Positions 37,543 to 48,524 of a stretch of 64,000 nt of DNA are shown one piece after another (position 1 is the first letter of the stretch; the number at the start of each line of letters is the position of its first letter). The notes below the pieces were generated by a model, which ran no database searches, was not told the origin of the DNA, and worked only from the letters and a program-made list of their open reading frames with translations. This DNA comes from Gibbsiella quercinecans (GTDB taxonomy: Bacteria > Pseudomonadota > Gammaproteobacteria > Enterobacterales > Enterobacteriaceae): assembly GCF_002291425.1 (NCBI RefSeq), contig NZ_CP014136.1, forward strand, positions 5,408,925 to 5,472,924, given 5' to 3'. Position numbers and translations under genes: made by a program.

Positions 37543-37574
37543 AACGCCCAACAAATTTTCTTTTGTTGGGCGTT
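37543..37574 (+). terminator. Hairpin after M32 carboxypeptidase
   Basis: A 13-bp perfect stem (AACGCCCAACAAA / TTTGTTGGGCGTT) with a T-rich loop. The T-tract lies inside the stem-loop rather than after it. Confidence 0.6.
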
Positions 37575-37969
37575 GTGTGCCGGGTGACCCCGGATTTACC
37601 GCATCCACATAATGAAGAGTGATCCCGGCCTCGCCACCAGGCAAAAGCATAATCACGGAAAATATGCGCTGAATGTTCTTTTATTGCCTAGCACAGTCGG
37701 ATCCTGACGGGATAATCGAGGCTGGAAAAGGGTTCATCGAGCGGGAGAATACCCGACTCACAGATTAATGCCCGGGCCAAGGCGCTCTTTGTTGTTCACC
37801 CACCGAAACTGCCGTCGTACCTCCCTGGCGGTTGGCGTATGGATGTTACATAGCGCTATATCGCTGCGTCTTTGCACTACTGCTGCAGACTGCTGGTTGT
37901 ACTGCTTCTATATGTATGTTGTAACTAAAATCACTGCCGCATTGCCACTTTCCGTTGGCAATGCCCCCT
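37575..37969. other. Intergenic region without a recognisable gene
   Basis: About 395 bp between the M32 peptidase and the convergent hydrolase. No conserved reading frame, repeat or RNA motif was recognised. Short open frames here have no ribosome binding site. Confidence 0.4.
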
Positions 37970-38881
37970 TTAATCTCCCGCCGCTAGGGCGTGTTTAGCA
38001 ATCATTTCGGCCAACTGCGGCCGCAGCGGCTGCGGCAAATCATGCCCCATGTCGGCGATAATTTGCAGCCTGGCGTTAGGTATCGCCCGCGCCACTGCCA
38101 CCCCGCCGGCTTTGCGCACCAGACGATCGGCGCTGCCGTGGATCACCAGCGTCGGCGCCTGAATACGCCGGCTATAGCGGCGCAGATCGCCGCTGCCCAA
38201 CAGGGCCGACAATTGGCGTTGCAACCCCTCGCTATCCACGCCGCGCGCGCAGATGCGTGCCACCGTGGCATCCAGCTCGTGCTCATCCATGGGATAGGCT
38301 TTACTGGCGATCTTGCGCAGGTGCGCCTTGATGTATGCCTGTTGCTGTTCCGCGCTGCCCACCGCCGGCTTTTTCAACAGCAGGTAAAGCAACGATGGCG
38401 CAGGCGGCGGCAATAGTGGCTGATTGGTGCTGGAGAATAGAATGCTCAGGCTGCTTACGCGCTGCGGATACTCGGCCGCCAACACTTGGGCGATCATGCC
38501 GCCCATAGAGCCACCGAGCACATGGGCGCGCGCAATCTGCAAATAATCCAGCACCTGCACAGCGTCCGCCGCCATGTCCGCCAGCGAATACGGTACCGGC
38601 GTCTGCCAGCCGAGCTGGGCACGCAGGATCAAGCGCCACAGCGGCAGGCGCCGCCGGCCCTGCGTTTTGCCCGACAGCCCCACATCGCGGTTATCAAAAC
38701 GAATAACACGCAGGCCACGCTTAACCAGCGCCCGGCAAAAATCATCCGGCCACAGCAACATCTGGGCGCCGATGCCCATGATCATCAATAACGCCGGCGC
38801 ATGTTCATCGCCCCAATCCTCATAGGCTATCGGTACGGCGCCGCCGGCCGTCACCCCACTGCGGATAGCTATATCAGTCAT
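37970..38881 (-). CDS. Alpha/beta-hydrolase fold protein
   Basis: A 303-residue alpha/beta hydrolase. The nucleophile elbow is GGSMGG near residue 114. The oxyanion region is LMIMGIGAQMLLW near residue 32. The acid is in IHGSADRLV near residue 250 and the catalytic histidine in ADMGHDLP near residue 280. I prefer ATG 38881, which has AGGA six bases upstream, over ATG 38887 or the longer frame to 39028. Such proteins are mostly esterases or lipases; the substrate is unknown. It is a single gene not present here in E. coli. Confidence 0.75.
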   Translation of the reverse strand: MTDIAIRSGVTAGGAVPIAYEDWGDEHAPALLMIMGIGAQMLLWPDDFCRALVKRGLRVIRFDNRDVGLSGKTQGRRRLPLWRLILRAQLGWQTPVPYSLADMAADAVQVLDYLQIARAHVLGGSMGGMIAQVLAAEYPQRVSSLSILFSSTNQPLLPPPAPSLLYLLLKKPAVGSAEQQQAYIKAHLRKIASKAYPMDEHELDATVARICARGVDSEGLQRQLSALLGSGDLRRYSRRIQAPTLVIHGSADRLVRKAGGVAVARAIPNARLQIIADMGHDLPQPLRPQLAEMIAKHALAAGD

Positions 38882-39118
38882 GTTCATTCCTGTTATCGGC
38901 GGCCCAAGGTGGCCAGTAATACAATCATCATAGCGGGCCCGGCCGGTAAAACCCAGGTTGTACATTGGGTTACATACCGAAACCAATAGTTTACGGAAAG
39001 CATTGCGGCCGTTCTTTATGATATCCACTCTGGCGCCGGGCTGAAATACCCGCTGCCGCCAGCGGCCATTGCATCAACCCCCGGTTCACCGGGCGTTTTA
39101 TTATCGGGGGGCATACCC

Positions 39119-39199
39119 ATGCTGCAGCGTTATCGGTTCGAAATCATATTGGTCATTTTGATCGCCTGTGGCTTGATCGCCTTCTTTTTTTATCTTTAA
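39119..39199 (+). CDS. ydgU: Small membrane protein YdgU
   Basis: A 26-residue open frame beginning MLQRYRFEIILVILIACG and ending FFFYL: a short basic N-terminus and one transmembrane helix. GGGGGG lies seven bases before the ATG. It sits just upstream of ydgD, the E. coli position of ydgU, and the RYRFE-hydrophobic pattern fits what I recall of that protein. Function unknown. Confidence 0.65.
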   Translation: MLQRYRFEIILVILIACGLIAFFFYL

Positions 39200-39312
39200 C
39201 CCCGTTTGGCTTAATGCCGGAATTGTCGAAAAACCATTGCCGGGCACCCGTGAGCGGGTTAAGTTAGCGCGATGAATTTATGGATGTTCTGTCGTTGTCA
39301 GGCAAGAGACTT

Positions 39313-40122
39313 ATGCATAAACCCCTATTGCTGTTGCTGTGTGCGTTCCCGCTTTCATTATCCTTATCAGCCCAGGCTGACGAATCGCTCACTGAGCAAA
39401 CGCGGCTGTTCTTCGGCAAGGACGACCGCGTCAAAATAACGGAAACCAACACCTTGCCCTGGCAAGCCATCGGCCAGGTTGAAACGGCCAGCGGTAATCT
39501 GTGCACCGCAACGCTGATTTCCCCACACCTGGCGCTCACCGCCGGGCACTGCGTGTTGGCGCCGCCCGGCAAGCTGGATAAGGCGATTGCCCTGCGGTTT
39601 GTGGTTAATAACGAGCATTGGCGTTACCAGGCCGGGAAGATTGAAACGCTGGTGGACAGAAAGCTGGGGAAAAAACTGCAGCCGGATGGCGAGGGCTGGA
39701 TTGTGCCGCCGGCCGCGGCGGCCTACGATTTTGCCCTGATCCGCTTGAAAGATCCCAAGCCGTTGCCCATCACCCCGCTGCCGTTGTGGCAAGGCGACAG
39801 CAAAGCGCTGACCCAGGCGCTGAAAGAGGCCGGGCGGTTGATCACCCAGGCCGGTTACCCGGCCGATCACCTGGGCGATTTGTACAGCCACCAAAACTGT
39901 AAAATTACTGGCTGGGCGCAACAGGGCGTGCTGTCACACCAGTGCGATACCTTGCCAGGCGACAGCGGCTCCCCGTTGTTACTGAAAACCGCAGAAGGCT
40001 GGCGGCTGATCGCCATTCAAAGCTCCGCCCCGGCGGCAAAAGACCGCTACCGCGCCGATAACCGGGCGCTGGCGGTAACCGCCATCAGCGATGCCCTGCA
40101 GGCGCTGGCGGCCAGAAAGTAA
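39313..40122 (+). CDS. ydgD: Trypsin-like serine protease YdgD
   Basis: A 269-residue secreted chymotrypsin-fold protease. The signal peptide is [22 protein letters not shown]. The triad is visible: His in LTAGHC near residue 77, Asp in [10 protein letters not shown] near residue 139, Ser in PGDSGSP near residue 216. Cysteines pair as in the family (NLCTAT/GHC; NCKIT/QCDTL). It probably acts in the periplasm on an unknown target. ATG 39313 places the signal peptide at the start; an in-frame ATG at 39280 adds a non-conserved leader. It follows ydgU by 113 bp and converges on hrpA. Confidence 0.85.
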   Translation: MHKPLLLLLCAFPLSLSLSAQADESLTEQTRLFFGKDDRVKITETNTLPWQAIGQVETASGNLCTATLISPHLALTAGHCVLAPPGKLDKAIALRFVVNNEHWRYQAGKIETLVDRKLGKKLQPDGEGWIVPPAAAAYDFALIRLKDPKPLPITPLPLWQGDSKALTQALKEAGRLITQAGYPADHLGDLYSHQNCKITGWAQQGVLSHQCDTLPGDSGSPLLLKTAEGWRLIAIQSSAPAAKDRYRADNRALAVTAISDALQALAARK

Positions 40123-40153
40123 CGCGGCCGGCTTGCTGCAGGCTGCCTTGCGC

Positions 40154-43100
40154 CTATGCCGATAGCTGATCGATGGTTTGCAAGATACGCTTGTCGGAGA
40201 TCGGGTACGGCGTGCCCAACTGCTGGGCAAACAGGCTCACGCGCAGCTCTTCAATCATCCAGCGCACTTCTTTCACCTCATCGTCCTGCTGGCGTTTGGC
40301 AGGCAGCTTGTTGAGCCACTGCTGCCACGCCTGCTGCACCTGCTCCACCCGCAGCATCTGGGCGCGGTCACGGTGCGGATCGATGCTGAGCTTCTCCAAA
40401 CGGCGCTCGATGCCGTGCAGGTAGCGCTGGGTATCCACCAGGCGCTTCCAGCCGTTGGCGGTGACGAAACCGCGATAGATCAGGCCGCCAAGCTGGGTTT
40501 TGATGTCGGAAAGCGCCAGCGCCAACGACATATCCACGCGCCCTTTCAAACGCTTATTGATGTTGAATACGGTCGTCAGGATTTGCTCCACCTGCTTGGC
40601 GATCTCGACCACCGTTTCATTTAGCTCGGCGCGCACCTTCTCCTGCAACGCGGCAAACTGTGTTTCCTGCCACACCGGCCCACCGTGTTCGGCAACCAGT
40701 TTATCCACCCCGCAGGCGATGCAGTCGTCGATCAGATCCAACACTTTACCGTACGGGTTGAAATACAGCCCCAGTTTGGCTTTGTTGGGCAATTTCTCAT
40801 GCAGGTATTTGATGGGCGATGGGATATTCAACAGCAGCAGGCGGCGCGTACCTTGCCACATCATTTGCTGCTGCTCCAGCTCGCTGTCAAACAGGCGGAT
40901 CGCCACGCTGTCTTTTTCATCGACCAGCGCCGGGTAGGCCTTCACTGCATAGCCGCCGCGTTTTTGTTCGTAGAACACTGGCAGGTTGCCAAAACTCCAG
41001 ACGTGCAGATCACGCTGCTCCAGCCCGTCATCAGCCACGGCGGAAAGCGTTTGCTGCACCTTATCCTTCAGGCTAAGTTTCAGCGCCGCCAAATCTTTGC
41101 CCTCACGCAGCGGTTTGTTTTTTTCGCCCACCACGCGGAAGGTCACTTTCAGGTGATCGGGCACCTGATCCCATTGCCAGTCATCACGTGACACCGTAAC
41201 ACCCGTCATGCGGCGCAGTTCTCGCTCCAGCGCATCCAGCAGCGGCATGTCCAGCGAGGTCACCCGCCCCAGAAACGCTTCCGCATAGTTGGGCGCCGGC
41301 ACGAAATTGCGGCGCACCGGCTTCGGCAATGATTTAATCAGGGCGATAATCAGTTCGCGCCGCAGGCCGGGTACCTGCCATTCGAAGCCGGCTTCTTCAA
41401 CCTGGTTGAGGATCGGCAACGGGATATGCACCGTGACGCCATCAGCGTCGGCGCCCGGCTCAAACTGGTAGCTCAACCGCAGTTTCAAGTTGCCCTGGTG
41501 CCAAGCGTTCGGGTAATCCAGCGCGCTCACCTTATTGGCACCGTCTTTGATCAGCATCTCTTTTTCAAAACTGAGCAAATCCGGCTGCTGTGCGGCGGTA
41601 GCTTTCCACCATTGATCAAAGTGGCGTGCCGAAACCACCTCGTTCGGGATACGACGATCGTAAAAATTAAACAACGTTTCATCGTCTACCAGAATATCGC
41701 GGCGGCGCGACTTGTGCTCCAGCTCTTCCACTTCGGCCCGCAGCTTGAGGTTGGCGCCAAAAAACGCATGCCGCGTCTGCCAATCCCCTTCCACCAGCGC
41801 GTGGCGGATAAACAGCTCGCGGCACAGCAGCGGATCGATACTGCTGTAATTCACCAGGCGCGCCGCCACAATCGGCAGGCCAAACAGCGTGACCTTTTCC
41901 GTGGCCATCACCGCCCCCTGCGATTTTGACCAATGCGGCTCACTGTAGCTGTGCTTCACCAGATGCTGCGCCAGCGGTTCTACCCACTCCGGCTCAATAC
42001 GCGCGGCAATCCGCCCCCACAGGCGGCTGGTTTCCACCAGCTCGGCTACCATCACCCACTTCGGCGGCTTTTTGAACAGCCCCGATCCAGGGAAAACGGC
42101 AAAGCGGGCGTTGCGCGCGCCGGTGTATTCCTGCTTATCCGCGTCTTTCTGGCCGATGTGCGACAGCAGGCCGGTGAGCAGCGCCAGGTGAACGGCGCGA
42201 TAATCGGAAGGCACGCTGTTCACCTGCAGCCCCAGCTCTTTCACCACCTGGCGCAGTTGGGTGTAAATATCCTGCCACTCGCGCACCCGCAGGTAGTTCA
42301 GGAATTCACTGCGGCAAAGCCGGCGGAACTGGTTCGATGAATGTTCTTTCTGCTGTTGTTTCAGGTAATCCCACAGGTTGACGAACGCCATGAAGTCGGA
42401 GTCTTTGTCGGCAAAGCGGCGGTGTTTTTCATCCGAAGCCTGCTGTTTTTCCAACGGCCGTTCACGCGGATCCTGAATGGAGAGCGCTGCGGTGATGATC
42501 ATGACTTCGCGCACGCTGCCAGTTTTTTGCGCTTCCAACACCATGCGCGCCAGGCGCGGATCGATCGGCAACTGCGCCAACTGCCGGCCCTGCGGCGTGA
42601 GCTGGTAATGCCCGCTGACGGCGGTTTTAATGGCGCCAAGCTCTTCAAGCAGGTGCACACCGTCCTGAATATTGCGTTTATCCGGAGCTTCGACAAACGG
42701 GAACGCGGCGATATCCCCCAGCCCCAGCGACGTCATCTGCAAAATAACCGATGCCAGGTTGGTGCGCAGAATTTCCGGATCGGTAAATTCCGGGCGGGAG
42801 AGAAAATCCTGTTCGGAGTACAGCCGGATACAGATGCCTTCCGAAACGCGGCCGCAGCGCCCTTTACGCTGGTTGGCCGATGCCTGGGAAACCGGTTCGA
42901 TCGGCAGACGTTGCACCTTGGTGCGGAAGCTGTAACGGCTAATGCGTGCGGTGCCCGGATCGATCACGTATTTGATGCCGGGCACGGTGAGCGAGGTTTC
43001 CGCCACGTTAGTCGCCAGCACAATGCGGCGGCCGTGGTGCGATTGAAAAACGCGGTTCTGTTCGCTGTTCGACAAGCGGGCATACAGCGGCAACACTTCC

Positions 43101-44041
43101 GTGTGCGGCAGGTTCAGCCGCGCCAACGCATCGGCGGTATCGCGGATTTCACGCTCGCCGCTCATAAAGATCAGAATATCACCCGGCCCTTCGCGGCCAA
43201 GTTCGTCCACGGCGTCAAAAATGGCCTGTAGCTGATCGCGCTCGGTGTCGTCGGCATCATCCACCACCGGGCGGTAACGCACTTCAACCGGGTAAGTCCG
43301 GCCGGAAACCTCAATAATCGGCGCGTTGTTGAAGTGGCGCGAGAAACGCTGCGGATCAATGGTCGCCGAGGTAATAATCACTTTCAGATCGGGGCGTTTA
43401 GGCAACAGTTCGCGCAGGTAGCCGAGGATAAAATCGATGTTCAGGCTGCGTTCGTGGGCCTCATCGATGATCAGCGTATCGTATTGCATCAACAGCCGAT
43501 CCTGCTGGATTTCCGCCAGCAGGATACCGTCGGTCATCAGTTTGACCAGCGTGTTGTCGCCGACCTGATCGTTAAAGCGCACCTTGTAGCCCACACTGCC
43601 GCCCAGCGGGGTTTCCAGCTCATCGGCGATGCGGTTGGCGACGGTGCGCGCGGCCAGGCGCCGTGGCTGGGTATGGCCGATCACGCCTTTCACCCCGCGC
43701 CCCAGCTCCAGGCAGATTTTTGGCAACTGCGTGGTTTTGCCCGAACCGGTTTCACCGGCGACGATCACCACCTGATGATCGCGGATCGCATTAAGAATAT
43801 CGTCTTTTTTCTGGCTGACCGGCAGGCCGGCCGGATAGGTGATTTTCGGGCACGATGCCTGGCGTTGCTGCACTTTCAGGCGTGCGGCGGCAATATCCTG
43901 GGTTATTTCGCCGATGACGGCCTGCTGCGCCGCAGGATCTTTTATTTTTTTACTGCCGTGCAGCCGGCGGCGCAGGCGTTGTTGATCACGGAGCATCAGT
44001 TCATTCAACGGGCCTGATAATGCCGCGAGCGGTGATTTCAC
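40154..44041 (-). CDS. hrpA: ATP-dependent RNA helicase HrpA
   Basis: A 1295-residue DEAH-box 3'-5' RNA helicase that rescues stalled or collided ribosomes. Walker A is GETGSGKT near residue 96; the DEAH box is IIDEAHERS near residue 193; SAT and the QRKGRCGRVSEG motif VI follow near 225 and 393. The winged-helix and OB-fold regions and the long C-terminal DUF3418 extension are present. The length matches E. coli (1300). The start is GTG at 44041. It is divergent from azoR, as in E. coli. Confidence 0.95.
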   Translation of the reverse strand: MKSPLAALSGPLNELMLRDQQRLRRRLHGSKKIKDPAAQQAVIGEITQDIAAARLKVQQRQASCPKITYPAGLPVSQKKDDILNAIRDHQVVIVAGETGSGKTTQLPKICLELGRGVKGVIGHTQPRRLAARTVANRIADELETPLGGSVGYKVRFNDQVGDNTLVKLMTDGILLAEIQQDRLLMQYDTLIIDEAHERSLNIDFILGYLRELLPKRPDLKVIITSATIDPQRFSRHFNNAPIIEVSGRTYPVEVRYRPVVDDADDTERDQLQAIFDAVDELGREGPGDILIFMSGEREIRDTADALARLNLPHTEVLPLYARLSNSEQNRVFQSHHGRRIVLATNVAETSLTVPGIKYVIDPGTARISRYSFRTKVQRLPIEPVSQASANQRKGRCGRVSEGICIRLYSEQDFLSRPEFTDPEILRTNLASVILQMTSLGLGDIAAFPFVEAPDKRNIQDGVHLLEELGAIKTAVSGHYQLTPQGRQLAQLPIDPRLARMVLEAQKTGSVREVMIITAALSIQDPRERPLEKQQASDEKHRRFADKDSDFMAFVNLWDYLKQQQKEHSSNQFRRLCRSEFLNYLRVREWQDIYTQLRQVVKELGLQVNSVPSDYRAVHLALLTGLLSHIGQKDADKQEYTGARNARFAVFPGSGLFKKPPKWVMVAELVETSRLWGRIAARIEPEWVEPLAQHLVKHSYSEPHWSKSQGAVMATEKVTLFGLPIVAARLVNYSSIDPLLCRELFIRHALVEGDWQTRHAFFGANLKLRAEVEELEHKSRRRDILVDDETLFNFYDRRIPNEVVSARHFDQWWKATAAQQPDLLSFEKEMLIKDGANKVSALDYPNAWHQGNLKLRLSYQFEPGADADGVTVHIPLPILNQVEEAGFEWQVPGLRRELIIALIKSLPKPVRRNFVPAPNYAEAFLGRVTSLDMPLLDALERELRRMTGVTVSRDDWQWDQVPDHLKVTFRVVGEKNKPLREGKDLAALKLSLKDKVQQTLSAVADDGLEQRDLHVWSFGNLPVFYEQKRGGYAVKAYPALVDEKDSVAIRLFDSELEQQQMMWQGTRRLLLLNIPSPIKYLHEKLPNKAKLGLYFNPYGKVLDLIDDCIACGVDKLVAEHGGPVWQETQFAALQEKVRAELNETVVEIAKQVEQILTTVFNINKRLKGRVDMSLALALSDIKTQLGGLIYRGFVTANGWKRLVDTQRYLHGIERRLEKLSIDPHRDRAQMLRVEQVQQAWQQWLNKLPAKRQQDDEVKEVRWMIEELRVSLFAQQLGTPYPISDKRILQTIDQLSA

Positions 44042-44300
44042 TGTCGGTATTCCTTGTTTCTTCGCTGCCCGGATTGCGGATTGAGCAACGTTTTCAAAAT
44101 GGGATTAGCAATTTTCAGCTGCGGCGCATAGGGTAGCACATCGCAAAAATTTCCCGTAATCCATCTGGTTAGCGCAAACCATGCTCATTCAATAAAATCG
44201 AACGAAGATCTCGAAATATTCCGCTATCTCTGTTGAAGAAACCTATTTACAGTGTGTCCCATGCAACGGGCATTGGCCCTGATGTCACCGTCACAACTGA

Positions 44301-44918
<618 letters not shown>

Positions 44919-44975
44919 CGCCGCCTGTTTATCACCTGCGCTATCCTCATAATAATCAAAAGTGTCTACATTATT

Positions 44976-45000
44976 GCGCGCCATCAGGCGCGCTTTTTTT
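44976..45000. terminator. Terminator between azoR and ydbL
   Basis: A 7-bp stem (GCGCGCC / GGCGCGC) with ATCA loop followed by seven T on the plus strand; A/T-rich context on the other side may also serve ydbL. Confidence 0.85.
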
Positions 45001-45003
45001 ATT

Positions 45004-45324
45004 TTACTTTTTCAACCATTGGCCGTTGATGCCGCGCACATACTCCCCGGCCGGCGCCCGCGCCACCAATTTCTGCCCCGCCATCCGCGCCACCTCATCA
45101 AGCGCGATGCTGTTACTGGCCGCCACCTGCTGGTATTGCTCGGTGCGCCCGGCATTAATACGCTCGACCAGCGCCAGCGTTTGCGCGTCCTGCTTCAGCG
45201 GCGCCACATAGCCGCTCAGCGTTTCGCCCACGCGCCCTTGCTGCTTGGCCTCGTTCAGCGTCAGCGCCATTGCCGTGCCGCACATCAACCAGGCCGCCAA
45301 CAGCCACAGATATCGTTTTTTCAT
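45004..45324 (-). CDS. ydbL: YdbL-family periplasmic protein (DUF1318)
   Basis: A 106-residue protein with a signal peptide (MKKRYLWLLAAWLMCGTAMA) and a DUF1318 domain; LNEAKQQGRVGETLSGYVAP is characteristic. It is the last gene of ydbH-ynbE-ydbL. In E. coli YdbL works as a periplasmic partner of the YdbH-YnbE intermembrane bridge, which helps move lipids to the outer membrane. Ten bases separate it from ynbE. Confidence 0.9.
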   Translation of the reverse strand: MKKRYLWLLAAWLMCGTAMALTLNEAKQQGRVGETLSGYVAPLKQDAQTLALVERINAGRTEQYQQVAASNSIALDEVARMAGQKLVARAPAGEYVRGINGQWLKK

Positions 45325-45334
45325 ACCCGGCCCC

Positions 45335-45532
45335 TTAGAACAGATCGCTGCGGTTTTTCAGCATATTTTCCACGTCTTTATCCACTTTGATGTGGATCTC
45401 ATGCTCAATCTTGACGTTCATATTGATGGTTATCGGGTCTTTAGGCGTGGCCACTTCAATGCGCGGCACACAGCCCGCAAGGCCACAAACAGAGAGTACG
45501 GCAGCCAGCATCGGCCCGGTCACGGTCTTCAT
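45335..45532 (-). CDS. ynbE: Outer-membrane lipoprotein YnbE
   Basis: A 65-residue lipoprotein. The lipobox LAGC sets Cys20 or so as the modified residue, and the mature part (PRIEVATPKDPITINMNVKI ending in KNRSDLF) matches E. coli YnbE closely. YnbE multimerises by beta-strand augmentation onto YdbH to anchor it at the outer membrane. ATG 45532 overlaps the ydbH stop by four bases; the open frame to 45571 would overlap further and lacks the lipobox spacing. Confidence 0.9.
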   Translation of the reverse strand: MKTVTGPMLAAVLSVCGLAGCVPRIEVATPKDPITINMNVKIEHEIHIKVDKDVENMLKNRSDLF

Positions 45533-48141
45533 TGTTGATCCCCTGGTTTTGAGAGGGCTTGCTCCAGCCACTCTTGTAAATTGTCGCCAAAGCGTAAACT
45601 GCGCCAGAGTTGGAACACGTTTTCCTGATGGCTGTAGTTGAGAATAACCTCGCGCTTGGCGTTTTTCTGCGGGTTTAGCCCCTCAATCTTCGCCCGTAGC
45701 GCCAATTCGCCCAGGTTATTGAGATCGACCCGGGCCTGGGTGCGGTTAATTTCCATATAGCGCAGCCAGTCGATGGCCATGCCGCTGACCATATTTTTGC
45801 TGCCAATGGCATCGGCCATGTCTTTATCCAAACGCAGCGTCAACATACCGGCATTGGCGATCCAGCCGTTGCGCACCAGCCACTGCGGATCGTTCAGATA
45901 CAGCGGCAGTTCGCCGTTCACCCGGCCGGACATGGCAAACTGCTTGGGCTTGAGGGCGGTAAACAGCGCGCTGAGATCGATCCGTTCCAGCTTCAGCACC
46001 GCGGCGGCGTGCTGCGGCAGCCGCAGCGCCGACAGGCTGATATGCCCGTTCAGCATATCGACGCCCACGTTGCTGAGCGTCAGCGGCCGCGCTTCACTGT
46101 ACGGGTAGCTGCCTTGCAGATCGGCGGTGATATTCTGCATCTGGAACAGGTTATTGAGCGCCGCTATCCGCAGCGCCACCGGCTGCCTGGTGCCCAGTTG
46201 CCAGATGTGATCCTTCAGCCGATAAGGCAAAACAAAATCCAGCCCGCTCACGTCACCGTCTTGCAACCACAGACCGCCGTTTTTCACCACCCAGTGCCCG
46301 CCGGCCTCAAAACCTTGCTCACGCGCAGCGGAAAACGCCGCCTGGGCATAAAATTCGCCGTTGTTCAGCGTGATGTTGGCGTCTTTAGCCAGCAATGGCT
46401 GGAATACCGTCAATGACTGCTTCGGCCACCAGCCCTCGCCGCGCAAACGTTCGCCGTCCCAGCGGCCACGCAGCTTAATCGGCCCGATATCCCGCGCCTG
46501 CAGTTGCCCGCGCAGTAGGAAGTGTAAAGGATCGCTCCCGGCAAGTTGCAAATCCAGCACCGGTGCCGGCAGGCGCCCGCCGTTGCCGAAACCAATCTGC
46601 TCTGCCACCAGTTGCAACGCGCCGCCGAGCGATGGGGCTTCATCACCCCGCTGCCACACCAGCGGCTCACGCAGGCTAAGGCGCGGCGCCGCTACCGTGA
46701 CCAACCCATACTGCAGGCGATCAAAACCGCTGGAGAGACGATCGAGCCCCAGCGTCGGCCCCTGCCAACGGCCGCTGCCCGCCACATCCCAATTGGCCTG
46801 CAGCGGCGGAAGGCGGCCACGGCCCCAATAGCGCCACTGCCAATCGCCGCTGTCCGGCCAGAAGTTCTGCGCCTTGCCATCCAGATGCACATGCACCTTG
46901 CCCCAGTAACTGTCGCTGGCCCGGATTATCGCCTGTAAACGCCCACTGATCCCGGCCAGCGTCACGTTAACCCCGGCCAACGGCAAACGCATCTCTTCCA
47001 GCTTCATCTCTGGCGATACATTGCCCCAGGCCCGTAATAACGACCCCGGCTGCAGCGATAGCGTGGGGTTCAAAACACTGCCGCCGATCACACCGGGAAT
47101 CGACGCCGTGGCGGAAAAATCCGCAAAGTTGGCCTGGCCCGTCAGGCGGAAGGCCAGATCGCTATCAACCAGGCTCAGCTTGCCCGGCCCCAGCGTCAAC
47201 ACGGCGTTACCTTTGCCGTTATGCCCCGCGGTGATCACATTGAGGCGAGCGCTGATCTGCATCGCATCCAGCCCCTCGGCCCAGTTGCCCACCCCGGCGC
47301 TGATGCCGCCGCTCAGCGGTTGGCCGGCGTACGGCCAGCGCCACTGCCCCTGGTTGATGTTCAACGTCTGTGCGCTGACTGACCACGGCAGCGTTGCCAG
47401 CTGCTGCCCGGCACCTTTTTCCTGCAGCACCAGCACCCCTTGCTGTTGCTGCCACTGTAGATTCAGCAGCAACGGTTGCTGCAGATACGGCGTCAGCATC
47501 TCCCCCTGGATCGCCCCCTGTTCCGGCAGGCGATCCAGGCTGAGCGGCACGGTCAATTTGCCGTTTAAGTGCAAGGGCTGGGTGCCGCCGGGCGGCATTA
47601 TCGTGAGGTTGTTCAGGGTCAGTTGCTGTTTGTCGTCAAGCCATGCGGCCAGGCTGAGGTTATCGCCCTGGTAGCTCAACTGCTGGCCGCCGCCGGCGGC
47701 ATGTAACTGCAGCTTGCCGGCATACTGTTGCCACGGCAGCAGAGTGAAATGCGCCACGGTGACATCCAGCGCCGGCAGCCGTTGCTGAAGCTTGTCGATA
47801 GAAAGCGGTTCGCCAGCGCTATCCCCTGGCGGGAGCCTGGCCAGGCAGGCGGTATCCACACTGACGCGCTCACTGGCCAACTGCCAGCGCCCATCCACAT
47901 AGCCCAGGCTGGCCGCGCCCACCGTGGCCAGCGGGCAGCCCTGGGCGCGTAGGCTAAGCCCCGGCAACTGCAATGCCCCCTGGTGCCAGCGCAATGGGCC
48001 GGCCAGTGTGAGTTGCGTGCCCGGCGGCAACCACTGCGCAGCCAGGCGGGGCAACCAGCGCGGCAGGGTTTGCCACAGCGCGGCCAGCAGGATAGTGCCC
48101 CCGGCAACAACCCCGATAACAATTTTCAGGCGCTTATTCAT
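45529..48141 (-). CDS. ydbH: AsmA-like intermembrane protein YdbH
   Basis: An 870-residue AsmA-like protein. One N-terminal membrane helix (residues 5-25) precedes a long beta-rich periplasmic region, expected to form a hydrophobic groove spanning the periplasm. Its C-terminal DUF contains RVNGELPLYLNDPQWL. With TamB and YhdP, YdbH provides redundant glycerophospholipid transport to the outer membrane. It is the first gene of ydbH-ynbE-ydbL, divergent from ldhA, as in E. coli. No strong ribosome binding site precedes the ATG. Confidence 0.9.
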   Translation of the reverse strand: MNKRLKIVIGVVAGGTILLAALWQTLPRWLPRLAAQWLPPGTQLTLAGPLRWHQGALQLPGLSLRAQGCPLATVGAASLGYVDGRWQLASERVSVDTACLARLPPGDSAGEPLSIDKLQQRLPALDVTVAHFTLLPWQQYAGKLQLHAAGGGQQLSYQGDNLSLAAWLDDKQQLTLNNLTIMPPGGTQPLHLNGKLTVPLSLDRLPEQGAIQGEMLTPYLQQPLLLNLQWQQQQGVLVLQEKGAGQQLATLPWSVSAQTLNINQGQWRWPYAGQPLSGGISAGVGNWAEGLDAMQISARLNVITAGHNGKGNAVLTLGPGKLSLVDSDLAFRLTGQANFADFSATASIPGVIGGSVLNPTLSLQPGSLLRAWGNVSPEMKLEEMRLPLAGVNVTLAGISGRLQAIIRASDSYWGKVHVHLDGKAQNFWPDSGDWQWRYWGRGRLPPLQANWDVAGSGRWQGPTLGLDRLSSGFDRLQYGLVTVAAPRLSLREPLVWQRGDEAPSLGGALQLVAEQIGFGNGGRLPAPVLDLQLAGSDPLHFLLRGQLQARDIGPIKLRGRWDGERLRGEGWWPKQSLTVFQPLLAKDANITLNNGEFYAQAAFSAAREQGFEAGGHWVVKNGGLWLQDGDVSGLDFVLPYRLKDHIWQLGTRQPVALRIAALNNLFQMQNITADLQGSYPYSEARPLTLSNVGVDMLNGHISLSALRLPQHAAAVLKLERIDLSALFTALKPKQFAMSGRVNGELPLYLNDPQWLVRNGWIANAGMLTLRLDKDMADAIGSKNMVSGMAIDWLRYMEINRTQARVDLNNLGELALRAKIEGLNPQKNAKREVILNYSHQENVFQLWRSLRFGDNLQEWLEQALSKPGDQQ

Positions 48142-48524
48142 TGAATAATTGCTTCATTCCTGTTGAAGGCATCACTGTACCCGATGGCCGAAAGTATAAT
48201 AGTAGGCCACGGCGGCAGTGAGCCTGTCCCTATTCTGGCCGTTATGATGGCATGAATTAGCCGGTGGATGAAGTTACCTGCCAAATTCAGCATTCTTCTT
48301 AATATAGGCAGTTAGCCCATCGTCAACGTGTTAACCTGAATCTTCGATGGGGTATTCGCAGCGAGAGTTTTACATCTTTTACCCTGATTGATTAACAATC
48401 ATAAAAGTAGAAATAAAAGCATAAAAACAATTAGTTAACACATCAATTGTAGGGTTGTAAATTCATTGTCCGATGGTGTGAAACTCATTAAGATGGCCGC
48501 AGGATCACAGTGGGAGAAACCACG
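48142..48524. other. Intergenic region between ydbH and ldhA
   Basis: 383 bp with both divergent promoters. CCCATCG (48318-48324) and CGATGGG (48344-48350) could pair around a 19-base loop. AT-rich DNA (48390-48450) precedes ldhA. No open frame with a ribosome binding site is evident. Confidence 0.35.

Noticed and set aside
42341..43231. 296-codon open frame antisense to hrpA
   Set aside because: Shadow of a strongly conserved helicase frame.
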